Assembly (NCBI GenBank): GCA_028823995.1
Contig: JAPPFD010000024.1
Coordinates: forward strand, 21,533-85,532
Length of the DNA: 64,000 bases
Reading direction: 5' to 3'
DNA from: a bacterium
GTDB lineage: Bacteria; Actinomycetota; Acidimicrobiia; Spongiisociales; ZC4RG35
Within the stretch, counting starts at the first letter, position 1. Each line of letters begins with the position of its first letter. Both the position numbers and the translations under genes were made by a program. The notes beneath the pieces were generated by a model, which was not told where the DNA came from, did not search any database, and saw only the letters and a list, made by a program, of their open reading frames with translations. Positions 54,310 through 63,141 of this stretch are shown in pieces.

Positions 54310-54401
54310 AGCTTCGGCAGCCTGGGTTCCCCGGGTTGCCAAGGGTTTATCCCTAGCTCCGGTAAGAGCAAGAGAACCGGAAAGGAAAGGAAGATCTCAA
54401 G

Positions 54402-55787
54402 ATGAGACTGAATAAGGAACTGGAGATAATCCGGCGCGCCAAGCAGGCCGGAATGTCCCGACGAGAGTTCATACGGTTAGGTGGGACGGCGGCTGCCGCC
54501 GCGGCCTTCCTGGCGGCATGCGGCGAAGACGCCGCTCCGGAGACCACCGCCGCTCCGGCAACTACGGCCGCTCCTGCTACGACCGCAGCGCCAACTACCA
54601 CGGCCGCGCCTGACGCAGATGAAGTCGGTGGTGAGATCACCCTCTGGGCCTGGGGCGCAGGGTTTGAAGGAGAGGTAATCCAACAGCGCATCGACTACTT
54701 CAACAGCAAGTACCCCAACGTGCAGGTGAACTGGGAGCCCCTGGCCGCCAACGGTTACGAGGAGTATCCCAACCTGCTGGCGCGTTTTGCGGCCGGCAAC
54801 GCGCCGGACGTCATGCGGATGCTCAACTTCCAACTGACCCAGTTGACGGCCGAAGGAGAGGCTCTTCTGCAGGTCGACGACTATATCGCCCGGGACGCGG
54901 AAGAGCTCAACATGGGTGATTACATCCCGACCACCGTAGAAGGCGCCAAGGTCGACGGCAAGATGTACGGTCTGCCCGACAACACCGAGCCTTACGTGAT
55001 CTATTACAACCGTGACGCCTTCAATGATGCGGGTTTGGAAGATCCACAGGTGCTATTCCAAAACGGCGAATGGAACGAGGAGGCGTTCACCAATTCCATT
55101 GATGCCTTGATAGACAACGGTATGCGTTTCGGGGTTTCCTTCGAGTCGTGGAACTATGACACCTTCTGCTTCATGGGCGGCGGGACCATCCTCAACGAGA
55201 ACTTGGAGCCGACCATCCACCAGGGCGCCAGCCCCCAGATGCTCGGCTACTTCGCCCAGTTGATCGCCGACGGCAAGTCCCCAAGTCCTGTTGTGGCCGG
55301 AGGTACACACCTGGAAGCCTTCAGGAACCAGCAGACCGGCATGTATCTGATGGGTCCCTGGTGGTACGGCGCTCTCACGGGAACCGTCGACTTCGACTAC
55401 GACGTCACCACACTTCCGAGCTTCAACGGCGTTCGGGCCGGAAAACTGGAGTTGGGCACCATCTCCATTTCATCCCAGTCGAAGAATCCTGAAGCTGCGT
55501 GGGCCTTTACCAAGACCATCACCGACACCCGGGGCCTGGAGATCTGGAGCCAGGTCGCCACGCCGACTCGCAGGAGCGCCCTGGAAGCGGCCGGTTTCAA
55601 CGACGTGCAGTGGAAGAAGGACGCCGTGGCCATGGTCGAGGCTGGGACGTGGACGCCCTTCACCACCCAGGGTTTCGCGGTGGACACGGCCTGTGCGGCA
55701 GCGCTGGATCTGCTGTGGGCCGGTGAGGTTACCGCGGAGGAAGCGACCCAGGACGCGGCGAATAGGATCAGGGAAGCACTGGCTTAG
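54402..55787 (+). CDS. Family-1 ABC sugar-binding lipoprotein, Tat-type signal
   Basis: 461 aa. The signal peptide carries a twin-arginine motif S-R-R-E-F-I-R (residues 19-25), then a hydrophobic Ala run and lipobox L-A-A-C (Cys40), so it is likely exported folded and lipidated. After a T-T-A-A-P linker comes a SBP_bac_1 domain: I-T-L-W-A-W-G-A-G, F-A-A-G-N-A-P-D-V-M-R, N-T-E-P-Y-V-I-Y-Y-N-R-D-A-F and A-W-A-F-T-K-T-I. This is the MalE/UgpB type, unlike the ribose-type proteins elsewhere in the window. It delivers substrate to the two permeases that follow. Confidence 0.93.
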   Translation: MRLNKELEIIRRAKQAGMSRREFIRLGGTAAAAAAFLAACGEDAAPETTAAPATTAAPATTAAPTTTAAPDADEVGGEITLWAWGAGFEGEVIQQRIDYFNSKYPNVQVNWEPLAANGYEEYPNLLARFAAGNAPDVMRMLNFQLTQLTAEGEALLQVDDYIARDAEELNMGDYIPTTVEGAKVDGKMYGLPDNTEPYVIYYNRDAFNDAGLEDPQVLFQNGEWNEEAFTNSIDALIDNGMRFGVSFESWNYDTFCFMGGGTILNENLEPTIHQGASPQMLGYFAQLIADGKSPSPVVAGGTHLEAFRNQQTGMYLMGPWWYGALTGTVDFDYDVTTLPSFNGVRAGKLELGTISISSQSKNPEAAWAFTKTITDTRGLEIWSQVATPTRRSALEAAGFNDVQWKKDAVAMVEAGTWTPFTTQGFAVDTACAAALDLLWAGEVTAEEATQDAANRIREALA

Positions 55788-55836
55788 CTAACTCGCCGGG
55801 GTGGCGACATAACCAACGCAGAAACTGTCCGAGCGG

Positions 55837-55869
55837 ATGCGGGGGACTCATATCGCGAGTCCCCCGCAT
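55837..55869. terminator. 13-bp hairpin between binding-protein and permease genes
   Basis: ATGCGGGGGACTC, loop ATATCGC, perfect complement GAGTCCCCCGCAT. No U tract follows, so it more likely acts as a partial terminator or as a 3' stabiliser that lets the binding protein be made in excess over the permeases. Confidence 0.7.
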
Positions 55870-55883
55870 TCAAGCGACCGAGG

Positions 55884-56768
55884 TTGCGCTGGAGGCGGAA
55901 GAGCACGTTGGTTGCCTATGGCTTTTTGGCGCCATGGATCATTGGCTTGGCGGTGTTCTATCTGGGACCGATTGGCGCGTCCGCCGTGCTGTCGTTCACC
56001 GACTACAACATCATCTCCCCGGCGGAGTTCACCGGTTTCGACAACTACGAGAAGATGATCACCGATGGGGAGTTCGTGCAGGCCCTCAAGGTGACTCTCT
56101 ATTACACGGCCTTCTTCCTGTTGATGTACGTGGTCCTCTCTCTGTTCGTTGCCATGCTGGCGAACCGCCCGGGACGAGGAACGGGCCTGTTCCGGCTGGT
56201 GGTTTTCCTTCCGTCTCTAATTCCTCTGTTCGCGGCGGCCGTGCTTTGGGGCTGGATATTCAACACCGACTTCGGCCTGATCAACTACATACTTGACGAG
56301 ATCGGGCTTCCCCGGCAGGGCTTCTTTCAAAGTCCCGAGCAGGCATTGCCTCTGGTGGGCATGCTGACGTTCTGGTCGATCGGATCGGCGTTCCTGGTGT
56401 ACCTATCCGGACTGCAGTCGATTCCCATCCACTTGTATGAAGCGATTACCGTCGACGGCGCCTCGGCGGTTCGTAGGTTCTGGCACGTCACTCTACCGAT
56501 GCTGAGTCCGGTGATTCTGTTCAATCTCATCATCGGTATCGTGCTTTCCTTCCAGGTGTTCGACATTGCCTGGGTTCTTACGGACGGCGGACCCGCCAAT
56601 CGCACCCTTTTCTGGGTGCTGTTGATTTACCGCCGCGCCTTTCAAGACTTCGAGATGGGATATGCCTCCGCGCTGTCCTGGGTGTTGTTCATAGTGGTTG
56701 CAGGAGTAACCGGGCTGATCTTCCGCACCTCGCGATGGTGGGTCCACTACGAGGGAAGAACCCGGTGA
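55884..56768 (+). CDS. ABC sugar transporter permease (MalF/UgpA type)
   Basis: 294 aa, TTG start at 55884, placed just after the intercistronic hairpin. Six hydrophobic segments; the cytoplasmic EAA loop is Y-E-A-I-T-V-D-G-A-S-A-V-R-R-F-W-H-V-T-L-P near residue 190. F-T-D-Y-N and the F-L-A-P-W-I-I-G opening are typical of MalF-class subunits. The stop overlaps the GTG of the next permease (GTGA). Confidence 0.92.
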   Translation: MRWRRKSTLVAYGFLAPWIIGLAVFYLGPIGASAVLSFTDYNIISPAEFTGFDNYEKMITDGEFVQALKVTLYYTAFFLLMYVVLSLFVAMLANRPGRGTGLFRLVVFLPSLIPLFAAAVLWGWIFNTDFGLINYILDEIGLPRQGFFQSPEQALPLVGMLTFWSIGSAFLVYLSGLQSIPIHLYEAITVDGASAVRRFWHVTLPMLSPVILFNLIIGIVLSFQVFDIAWVLTDGGPANRTLFWVLLIYRRAFQDFEMGYASALSWVLFIVVAGVTGLIFRTSRWWVHYEGRTR

Positions 56769-57658
56769 CCGCGCCCGCAAGACTGTCGCCTCCGGTCCCG
56801 ACCGGTAACCTGGCCCAGCGATTGCAGCAGCGACGGAAGATCTTGTGGTACCTGAGCATGGTGTTCATAGCTCTGGTCATGATCCTTCCGGTCTACTACA
56901 TGGTCTACCTGGCGTTTTCTGAACTCGGTAAGGAATTCGTATTTCCACCGGGGATCATTCCCGATCCCATCAAATTCGAGAATGTGCTCCGGGCGCCGGA
57001 AGGGACTGCGACTCCGCTGTGGGGATATGCCAAGAACAGCATCCTCTACGCCGGGCTCGGCACTCTGGGAGCCCTGGTGGCGGAGTCCATGGCGGGCTTC
57101 GCGCTAGCGCGCATGCGTTTTCCGGGCCGTAACGTCCTTTTTGCGCTGACGGTGGGCATGCTGATCATGCCTTTCGTTGCCACGATCATCCCCAAGTTCC
57201 TGCTTTTCAGCAGGATCGGGCTGGTAGACACCTACTGGGCGTTGATCCTGCCCTGGTGGTTCGGGGGGTCGCCGTACGGGATATTCCTGATGCGCCAGTT
57301 CTTCCTCACCATTCCCCGGGAGTTCGATGAGGCGGCTCTGATCGATGGCGCCGGACCCTGGAGGACCATGTGGTTGGTGCTGATGCCCCAGGCGGTTCCG
57401 GTGCTGGTAGCCCTGGGAATGCTCCACTTCGCCTACTTCTGGAACGACCTTCTGGGCCCTCTGGTGTTCTGCCAGACACGGGTCTGCAAGACCCTGCCCC
57501 AGGGCATCCTCGCCAACTACCAGGCGACCTGGGATCCCCAGTGGGCGATGTTCATGATGTCCACCGTGCTGATGGTGGCGCCTGTGGCGGTGGTGTTCAT
57601 CCTGGCGCAGCGGCGGTTCAAACAGGGCTTTCTGTTCTCCGGTCTGGGAGGACGGTGA
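56765..57658 (+). CDS. ABC sugar transporter permease (MalG/UgpE type)
   Basis: 297 aa from GTG 56765. MalG-class permease with the EAA loop E-F-D-E-A-A-L-I-D-G-A-G-P-W-R-T near residue 190 and six membrane segments; G-F-A-L-A-R-M-R-F-P-G-R is the usual pre-TM3 motif. Partner of the MalF-type subunit. The TGA overlaps the next ATG by one base (TGATG), so the following ferredoxin-like gene is translationally coupled. Confidence 0.93.
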   Translation: MTAPARLSPPVPTGNLAQRLQQRRKILWYLSMVFIALVMILPVYYMVYLAFSELGKEFVFPPGIIPDPIKFENVLRAPEGTATPLWGYAKNSILYAGLGTLGALVAESMAGFALARMRFPGRNVLFALTVGMLIMPFVATIIPKFLLFSRIGLVDTYWALILPWWFGGSPYGIFLMRQFFLTIPREFDEAALIDGAGPWRTMWLVLMPQAVPVLVALGMLHFAYFWNDLLGPLVFCQTRVCKTLPQGILANYQATWDPQWAMFMMSTVLMVAPVAVVFILAQRRFKQGFLFSGLGGR

Positions 57659-58383
57659 TGGCCTTGCACCTCGGCGCGGTGCTCATTGCCCGAGCGTGGC
57701 CCCAGCAGCATGCGCTGGCCGAGTTCGATCATTGGCAGCAGACCAAGCACCTGGTCGACCTGGTCGGGTTGCCCGGAGTCCGCCGGGTGAGTTACTACGC
57801 CACCCGGACTTCCGGCGTTCCGCAGGCCTGGCAGGGGAGCGGCAACCGGATGGCTGCCTACTGGGCCGAGGATCTCGACGGTCTCAAACGCTGGATGTCC
57901 GACCCCGGTCTGGCGGCGGCTATAGAAGACGGCAGCCAGTTCTTCGACTCGTTCAATGAACTGGACGACAGTACCTACACCGGAAACGTCTACCGGCTCG
58001 GTCCCCGGTGGCCGGGAGACCCTGAGCCCTCTCTGGAGGGGTGTCTTCTTATGCAACGGTTCGAAGTGGACGATCATCAGCAGGAGGAATTCGACAACTG
58101 GATCATAAGGAAGCACCTGCCGGCTCTGCGGAGCATCCCGGGACTCCGTTGGGCCCAGTGGGGCAAGGCGGTCAGGGGACTGCCGGTGCAGTACTACAAC
58201 TCCCCCGGCAATCGGGTGGTGTTGGCGGAAATGGATCAGTCCGAGGCGTCTGACCTTAATACCCGCCCCGTGGATCGGGTAGTGGCCGATTCTCTCCGCT
58301 GGGACCGTTGTCTCAACTACGTTCGGCGGGAGGTTGACGAGCGCGTCGCCTCCTTCGACAAGCCTATGGGGGTATCTTCATGA
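57658..58383 (+). CDS. Tandem ferredoxin-like (dimeric alpha/beta barrel type) protein, paralogue 2
   Basis: 241 aa. Two related halves: F-D-H-W-Q-Q-T-K-H-L ... G-V-R-R-V-S-Y-Y-A-T-R ... G-N-R-M-A-A-Y, and F-D-N-W-I-I-R-K-H-L ... G-L-R-W-A-Q-W-G-K ... G-N-R-V-V-L-A-E-M, then S-L-R-W-D-R-C-L-N-Y. The second half matches the gene at 53530. It overlaps the upstream permease (TGATG) and the downstream ATPase (ATGA), so it is embedded within the transporter operon. The repeated H-L and G-N-R positions may form an active site at the half-half interface. Function unknown; not a standard transporter subunit. Confidence 0.75.
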   Translation: MALHLGAVLIARAWPQQHALAEFDHWQQTKHLVDLVGLPGVRRVSYYATRTSGVPQAWQGSGNRMAAYWAEDLDGLKRWMSDPGLAAAIEDGSQFFDSFNELDDSTYTGNVYRLGPRWPGDPEPSLEGCLLMQRFEVDDHQQEEFDNWIIRKHLPALRSIPGLRWAQWGKAVRGLPVQYYNSPGNRVVLAEMDQSEASDLNTRPVDRVVADSLRWDRCLNYVRREVDERVASFDKPMGVSS

Positions 58384-59600
58384 CCTTTGTAACTCTCGAG
58401 GATGTCTGGAAGGTCTACCTCGACGGCACGGTGGCCGTCGACAGCCTCGATCTCACCGTCGAGGAGGGGGAACTGATGGTGCTGGTGGGACCGTCGGGTT
58501 GCGGCAAGTCGTCGATTCTCCGAATGATCGCCGGTCTCGAAGAGATATCGGCAGGCTCCCTGTACATCGGAGGGGAACGGGTAAACGAGATCTCCCCTGA
58601 CAAACGCAACATCGCAATGGTCTTTCAGAACTACGCCCTGTATCCACACATGACCGTGGCCGAGAACATGGGATTCAGCCTCAGGCTCCAGCACGTGGCC
58701 AGAGCTATCCGGGACCGGATCGTGGGAGAGACCGCCAACGTGCTGAGCTTGAGTGAGCTGTTGGGACGTCAGCCGGCGCAACTAAGTGGCGGTCAGCGGC
58801 AACGGGTGGCGATGGGACGCGCCATGGTGCGGGATCCCCGGGTCTTTCTACTGGATGAACCGCTCTCGAATCTCGACGCCAAGCTGCGGACCCAGATGCG
58901 CACCGAAGTGAGGGAACTACAGCAACGGCTTGGTTCGACCATGATCTATGTGACGCACGACCAGGTTGAAGCGATGACCATGGCCGACCGCATCGCGGTG
59001 CTGAGGCGGGGCGTGCTGCAACAGGTAGGGACACCCCGGGAGCTTTACTGGGAGCCGGCCAACCTGTTCGTAGCAGACTTCATCGGATCGCCCGCCATGA
59101 ACCTGCTCCAAGGACGGCTACAGGTGGATGGAGACCGGGTTCACATGGTGTACGGGGAAGGTAAGACCTTCGAGTTGCCCTCCGAGCTGTTGACCGGTCC
59201 CCCGCGTTCCGATGCCCAGGGAAAGGAGGTGATCCTCGGGGTGCGTCCCGAACATTTCACCTTCGCAGAAGACGGATCGGGACAGGGCATTCCCGTGAAG
59301 GTGCGGTTCTCGGAGGTCCTGGGGTCGGAGACCCTGGTGCATGTCGATGTTCCCGCCCCCACAGTTGTCACCGAGGGGTTACGTGAAATTGCCCAGGACA
59401 TCGACGACACGGTTTTGAGTCAGTTGGAGACGGCAAAGGAGAGCCGCTTCGTCATCAAGTTGAGCGGTGATCGTCCGATCGGCGCCGGCGAGGACAGGCA
59501 CATCGTCCCCAACCGGGACAGCCGTCTCTACTTCTTCGATCCGGAGTCGCCGGTGACGCCCGCTTGGTCTCCGAACCGAAAGGAGGAGGATGATGAGTGA
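58380..59600 (+). CDS. ABC sugar transporter ATPase (UgpC/MsmK type)
   Basis: 406 aa. Walker A G-P-S-G-C-G-K-S-S near residue 38, Q-loop V-F-Q-N-Y-A-L-Y-P-H, signature LSGGQRQRVAMGRAMV, Walker B V-F-L-L-D-E-P-L-S-N-L-D, switch V-T-H-D-Q-V-E. The C-terminal TOBE/MOI-like regulatory domain (about 240-375) has G-V-R-P-E-H-F. It energises the MalF/MalG-type permeases. It overlaps both neighbours, which keeps the unusual ferredoxin-like gene inside the operon. Confidence 0.95.
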   Translation: MTFVTLEDVWKVYLDGTVAVDSLDLTVEEGELMVLVGPSGCGKSSILRMIAGLEEISAGSLYIGGERVNEISPDKRNIAMVFQNYALYPHMTVAENMGFSLRLQHVARAIRDRIVGETANVLSLSELLGRQPAQLSGGQRQRVAMGRAMVRDPRVFLLDEPLSNLDAKLRTQMRTEVRELQQRLGSTMIYVTHDQVEAMTMADRIAVLRRGVLQQVGTPRELYWEPANLFVADFIGSPAMNLLQGRLQVDGDRVHMVYGEGKTFELPSELLTGPPRSDAQGKEVILGVRPEHFTFAEDGSGQGIPVKVRFSEVLGSETLVHVDVPAPTVVTEGLREIAQDIDDTVLSQLETAKESRFVIKLSGDRPIGAGEDRHIVPNRDSRLYFFDPESPVTPAWSPNRKEEDDE

Positions 59601-60612
59601 ACAGAGTCTCTCGAAGCTCGCCCTGGGTTGCTATCCCCTGGGGGGTGGGTACGGCAATCTGGATGTGGAGACCGCCGGAGGCACGGTGGACGCCGCGCTG
59701 GATGCCGGCTGGACGTTCTTCGACACCGCGGAGGGATATCTCGATTCCGAGGTGAGGTTGGGCCGGTTCCTGGCCGGGCGGCGCGATCAGGTCTTCCTGG
59801 CCACCAAGGTCTTCCCCAACGAACCGTACACCTATGAGAACATGCGCGTCTCCTTGAACAACAGCCTCCGGAAACTGCGGACGGATCGAGTCGATCTCCT
59901 GCAGTTGCATGGCCCGCCGGACTGGGTGATCACCTTCGACGATGCCCCGTCCATGGCGGAGGTGGGGGAATCGCTGGCGCGATTGGTGGAGAGCGGAGAC
60001 GTCCTCAATGTGGGCGTTTGCAACCTTCCCGTGCCCCTGATGGAAGAGCTTTCCTCGACGGTCAAGCTGTTCTCGACCCAGAATCTCTGGTCGCTCTACG
60101 ATCAGGTCGGGACGGACGACGGGATTCACCTGCCGGTGGGGGAGTCAATCATCCCCTGGTCGCGGGACAACGGGGTGCATGTATTCGCCTTCAGTCCACT
60201 GGCTCGGGGGCTCTTGGCCGACGGGCTGTCACCTGATCGGGCCTTCCCCACCCACGATGAGCGGTTCTATCTGCCCCGTTTCCATCCGGATGTCTATCCG
60301 GAGTGGGCGCGCCTCTCCAACCGACTGGAGGGATGGGCGCGCGACCACGGCCGCACCCTGGTGCAGTTGGCGGTGGCTTGGACGCTGGCCACCCCCGGCG
60401 TCACCTCCACACTGATAGGCGCCAAGACTCCCCGGCACATCCAGGCGATGGCCGGCGCCGACGAATGGGAGTTGTCGGAGGGCGACCTGCAGGAGATAGA
60501 CGACATAATCGCCACTCTTCCCCCCAAGGCCGCCGCCGCCCTGTCCATCGTCTGGGACCACTTTCCCGAAGACGCTGTACGAGCAATGGCCGACCGCCGC
60601 CACGGCCGGTAG
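59593..60612 (+). CDS. Aldo/keto reductase
   Basis: 339 aa from ATG 59593 (AGGAGG 6 bp upstream; an ATG at 59590 is adjacent). NAD(P)-dependent TIM-barrel reductase with the catalytic tetrad visible: F-F-D-T-A-E-G-Y (Asp and Tyr), L-A-T-K-V (Lys), L-L-Q-L-H-G-P (His). Cofactor-binding S-T-L-I-G-A-K lies near the C-terminus. It overlaps the end of the ATPase gene by 8 bp and probably oxidises or reduces the imported sugar, complementing the Gfo/Idh/MocA protein. Confidence 0.9.
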   Translation: MSEQSLSKLALGCYPLGGGYGNLDVETAGGTVDAALDAGWTFFDTAEGYLDSEVRLGRFLAGRRDQVFLATKVFPNEPYTYENMRVSLNNSLRKLRTDRVDLLQLHGPPDWVITFDDAPSMAEVGESLARLVESGDVLNVGVCNLPVPLMEELSSTVKLFSTQNLWSLYDQVGTDDGIHLPVGESIIPWSRDNGVHVFAFSPLARGLLADGLSPDRAFPTHDERFYLPRFHPDVYPEWARLSNRLEGWARDHGRTLVQLAVAWTLATPGVTSTLIGAKTPRHIQAMAGADEWELSEGDLQEIDDIIATLPPKAAAALSIVWDHFPEDAVRAMADRRHGR

Positions 60613-60660
60613 GCGCTGGCCCGGAAGACAGGCGCAATCCTTCACCGGACTGTATCCGGC

Positions 60661-61527
60661 TCAGTTTGAGGCCTGGTCGGCCAGTGCCTCGCGGACTTCG
60701 TTGCGGACGTAGATGGTCTCGCACAGGTTGTCCACGCGGTCGCAGGCCCACTTCTGCATCCATACGTACTCAGCGGCGATGAAGCCGTCGTAGCCCTGCG
60801 CGATCAGCTTCCGTACCAGCCGCTTGATGTCGATGGTTCCCTCATAAGAGATGGCCTGCATCACCCCGTCAGCGGCTTGCCGGACCTGGTGGTGCCGGGA
60901 AATGGGCAGCAGGGTCTCGATGCGCTCCTGGGAGATGCCCTGGTAGACGAAATGGGCGAAGTCAAGGCAGACCTTCAAGCCCGGTACCTCCGCCACAAAC
61001 TGCGCCGTTGTCTCGGGAGTCTCGGTGATCGAGCCGATATGGGGCTCGAATCCCAGTCCCAGACCGGCGTCTTCGGCTACCTCGACCCGCCAGGCCAGTT
61101 CCTCGGTTGCCAATCCCCAGTCCCGATCCGGGTCACTGTCCTCGAAGGGGCAGCCCGGCAGGATGGTGAGCCCCGGAGACTCCAGCACCAAGGTGAACTC
61201 GATGAACCGGAGGAAGTCATCCCGGGCCTTGGTCCGAACCTCGGCCGAGGGATTGTTGGGCGCCGCCGACTGCACGTCGAACACGGGTCTGAAGTCGGTG
61301 ATCACGATGGGAAAGACATCTGCCACAACCAGCCCGGCATCGTCGGTCATGGCCTTGACCTGCCGGCCCACGCCGGTGGGGTCGGCGATGACGTCCTCGG
61401 CGGAGTTGTTGGGGTTTCCCGAGAACACGGCTACGTCCACCGCATCGAATTCCAGTCCCTTGATCAGGGCGAGGTTCACGTCGTACGGCAGTAGCGGGAA
61501 GGAATAGTCGGCGCACGAAAGCCGCAT
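60661..61527 (-). CDS. Sugar phosphate isomerase/epimerase-type TIM barrel
   Basis: 288 aa from ATG 61527. Xylose-isomerase-like fold with likely metal ligands in G-F-E-P-H-I-G-S (Glu), V-C-L-D-F-A-H-F (Asp and His) and A-A-E-Y-V-W (Glu). Family members isomerise or epimerise sugars, inosose or keto-acids. It is on the minus strand, sharing a 56-bp divergent promoter region with the fucose-isomerase-like gene, so the two are likely regulated together. Confidence 0.85.
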   Translation of the reverse strand: MRLSCADYSFPLLPYDVNLALIKGLEFDAVDVAVFSGNPNNSAEDVIADPTGVGRQVKAMTDDAGLVVADVFPIVITDFRPVFDVQSAAPNNPSAEVRTKARDDFLRFIEFTLVLESPGLTILPGCPFEDSDPDRDWGLATEELAWRVEVAEDAGLGLGFEPHIGSITETPETTAQFVAEVPGLKVCLDFAHFVYQGISQERIETLLPISRHHQVRQAADGVMQAISYEGTIDIKRLVRKLIAQGYDGFIAAEYVWMQKWACDRVDNLCETIYVRNEVREALADQASN

Positions 61528-61583
61528 GGCGGTCGTTCCTTTCGTCGGCGGGATGTGGTCTGTTATTAAAGTTAGGCCAACCG

Positions 61584-63002
61584 ATGAGCCGCCCCTCTCC
61601 AGACCGCCCACCGCGCATCGGACAACTGTCCGTTTATTTCGGGCTGTTCGACGAGGCGATGCCCCCCGAGTTCCGCCGGGACCGGGAGGCTTTGGCTCAT
61701 CGATTCACCGAGTTCCTCTCGGCCGGAGGAGATGTCGTGTATCCCGGTGTGGTGGACTCCGAGGAGGCCGGGCGCCGGGCAAACCAGGTATTCGCTGCCG
61801 AAGAAGTCGAGGTGGTGGTCTTCGTTCCCGCCATGGCTGCTCCCCCCAGCTACGGCTGGGAGGCGATCTCGGGGTTGGACGTTCCGGTGATCTCGGTGGC
61901 CGCCCAGGAACTGACCTCGATACCCGATGTGTACACCACCGAGGAGGGAACCCAGCGGAGCACCCTGGTGGGTCTGGTGATGTTCACCAACGTCATGGCC
62001 CGAGAGGGACAGCCTATGGTCACCATGGTGGGCCGGTTGGATTCGGAGGAATTCGCGGCGGAGGTGGCGGAGACCGTGCGGGCGGCCGCGATTGCCAAAC
62101 GTCTCCGAGGTTCACGGGTGGCCGCCATCGGCGCTCCGATCGGGGGCTATCTGGACGTGGAGGCCACCCCCGAGGAGGTGAGCCGGCTGGGTCTGGAGAT
62201 GGTGCCGGTTTCTCGGGAGGAACTCAACTCCGCTTTTGCCGGAGCGTCAGAGGAAAGCGTCCGGGAACTGGCCGACGGCCTGCGCAACAGGTTCGAGACG
62301 GAACGCACTCCTGATGAGACACTTCACCGCTCGGCCCGCTTGGCCCTGGCTCTTCAGGACATATGTCAGCGGAACAATCTGGCGGGCGGGACGGTGAACT
62401 GCCACGGGGACATGTTCCGCTGGAACCCCGAGGTCGGGATCACGGCCTGTCTGGGAGTCACATGTCTGACCGAGGGGGGCACGCCGCTTTCATGCACCGG
62501 CGACCTTCCGGCCGGCATCGCCCTGGTCATCGGGAAGGCGGTGGCGGGCGGTTCCCTGTACTGCGAGGTCTACGGGGTCGACTTCGAAGGGGACTGGGTG
62601 CTCTTGGCCAACGGCGGCGAGAGCGATGTCTCGATGGCCGATCCGACCCGCCCCATCACCCTCCTGCCCGAGGACCACTACATGGGGGTGGGCGGCCCCG
62701 GCACCGCGATCGTGTTCTCCCTGCCCACCGGACCGGCCACCCTGCTCAGTATGTCTCCGATAGCGGGCGCCGAGGGGGGCTGGGCGCTGGTGGTGGGTGA
62801 GGGTGAGATAATCGGCTCGCGGCACGAGGCGATCGAGGGACCGAACGGGATGTTCCGCTTCTCCTCGGGTCCGGCCCCCGAGGCCTTCCAGCGGTTCTGC
62901 AACGCCGGCGCCACCCACCACAGCGTGCTGACCCCCGGCCATCACCTCCGGACGCTTCAACTGATGGCGGAGTGGATGGGCTTCGAAGTGCGGGCGGTCT
63001 GA
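61584..63002 (+). CDS. L-fucose/L-arabinose isomerase-like protein
   Basis: 472 aa. The layout resembles the FucI/AraA-like fold: an N-terminal Rossmann-type domain with V-V-V-F-V-P-A-M-A-A-P, a middle domain with I-G-A-P-I-G-G-Y-L-D-V, and a C-terminal part with V-N-C-H-G-D-M-F, C-L-G-V-T-C-L and H-H-S-V-L-T-P-G-H. Likely metal ligands would be Glu in the middle and the C-terminal His. Shorter than true FucI (about 590 aa), so the substrate may be a different aldose or a sugar acid. Part of cassette B. Confidence 0.75.
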   Translation: MSRPSPDRPPRIGQLSVYFGLFDEAMPPEFRRDREALAHRFTEFLSAGGDVVYPGVVDSEEAGRRANQVFAAEEVEVVVFVPAMAAPPSYGWEAISGLDVPVISVAAQELTSIPDVYTTEEGTQRSTLVGLVMFTNVMAREGQPMVTMVGRLDSEEFAAEVAETVRAAAIAKRLRGSRVAAIGAPIGGYLDVEATPEEVSRLGLEMVPVSREELNSAFAGASEESVRELADGLRNRFETERTPDETLHRSARLALALQDICQRNNLAGGTVNCHGDMFRWNPEVGITACLGVTCLTEGGTPLSCTGDLPAGIALVIGKAVAGGSLYCEVYGVDFEGDWVLLANGGESDVSMADPTRPITLLPEDHYMGVGGPGTAIVFSLPTGPATLLSMSPIAGAEGGWALVVGEGEIIGSRHEAIEGPNGMFRFSSGPAPEAFQRFCNAGATHHSVLTPGHHLRTLQLMAEWMGFEVRAV

Positions 63003-63141
63003 CACCGGCCTCGGTCCGGGGATTCTCCCCGCCAATTAACTCTCTCTCCCACCGGAGCGCCGGGGGATCTGTCCTCTACCATTACCTCATAGGGCTTTCT
63101 TGCAGAAGTAGGGGCTGAGTGGTCCCGGAACAGGAGAAGTT

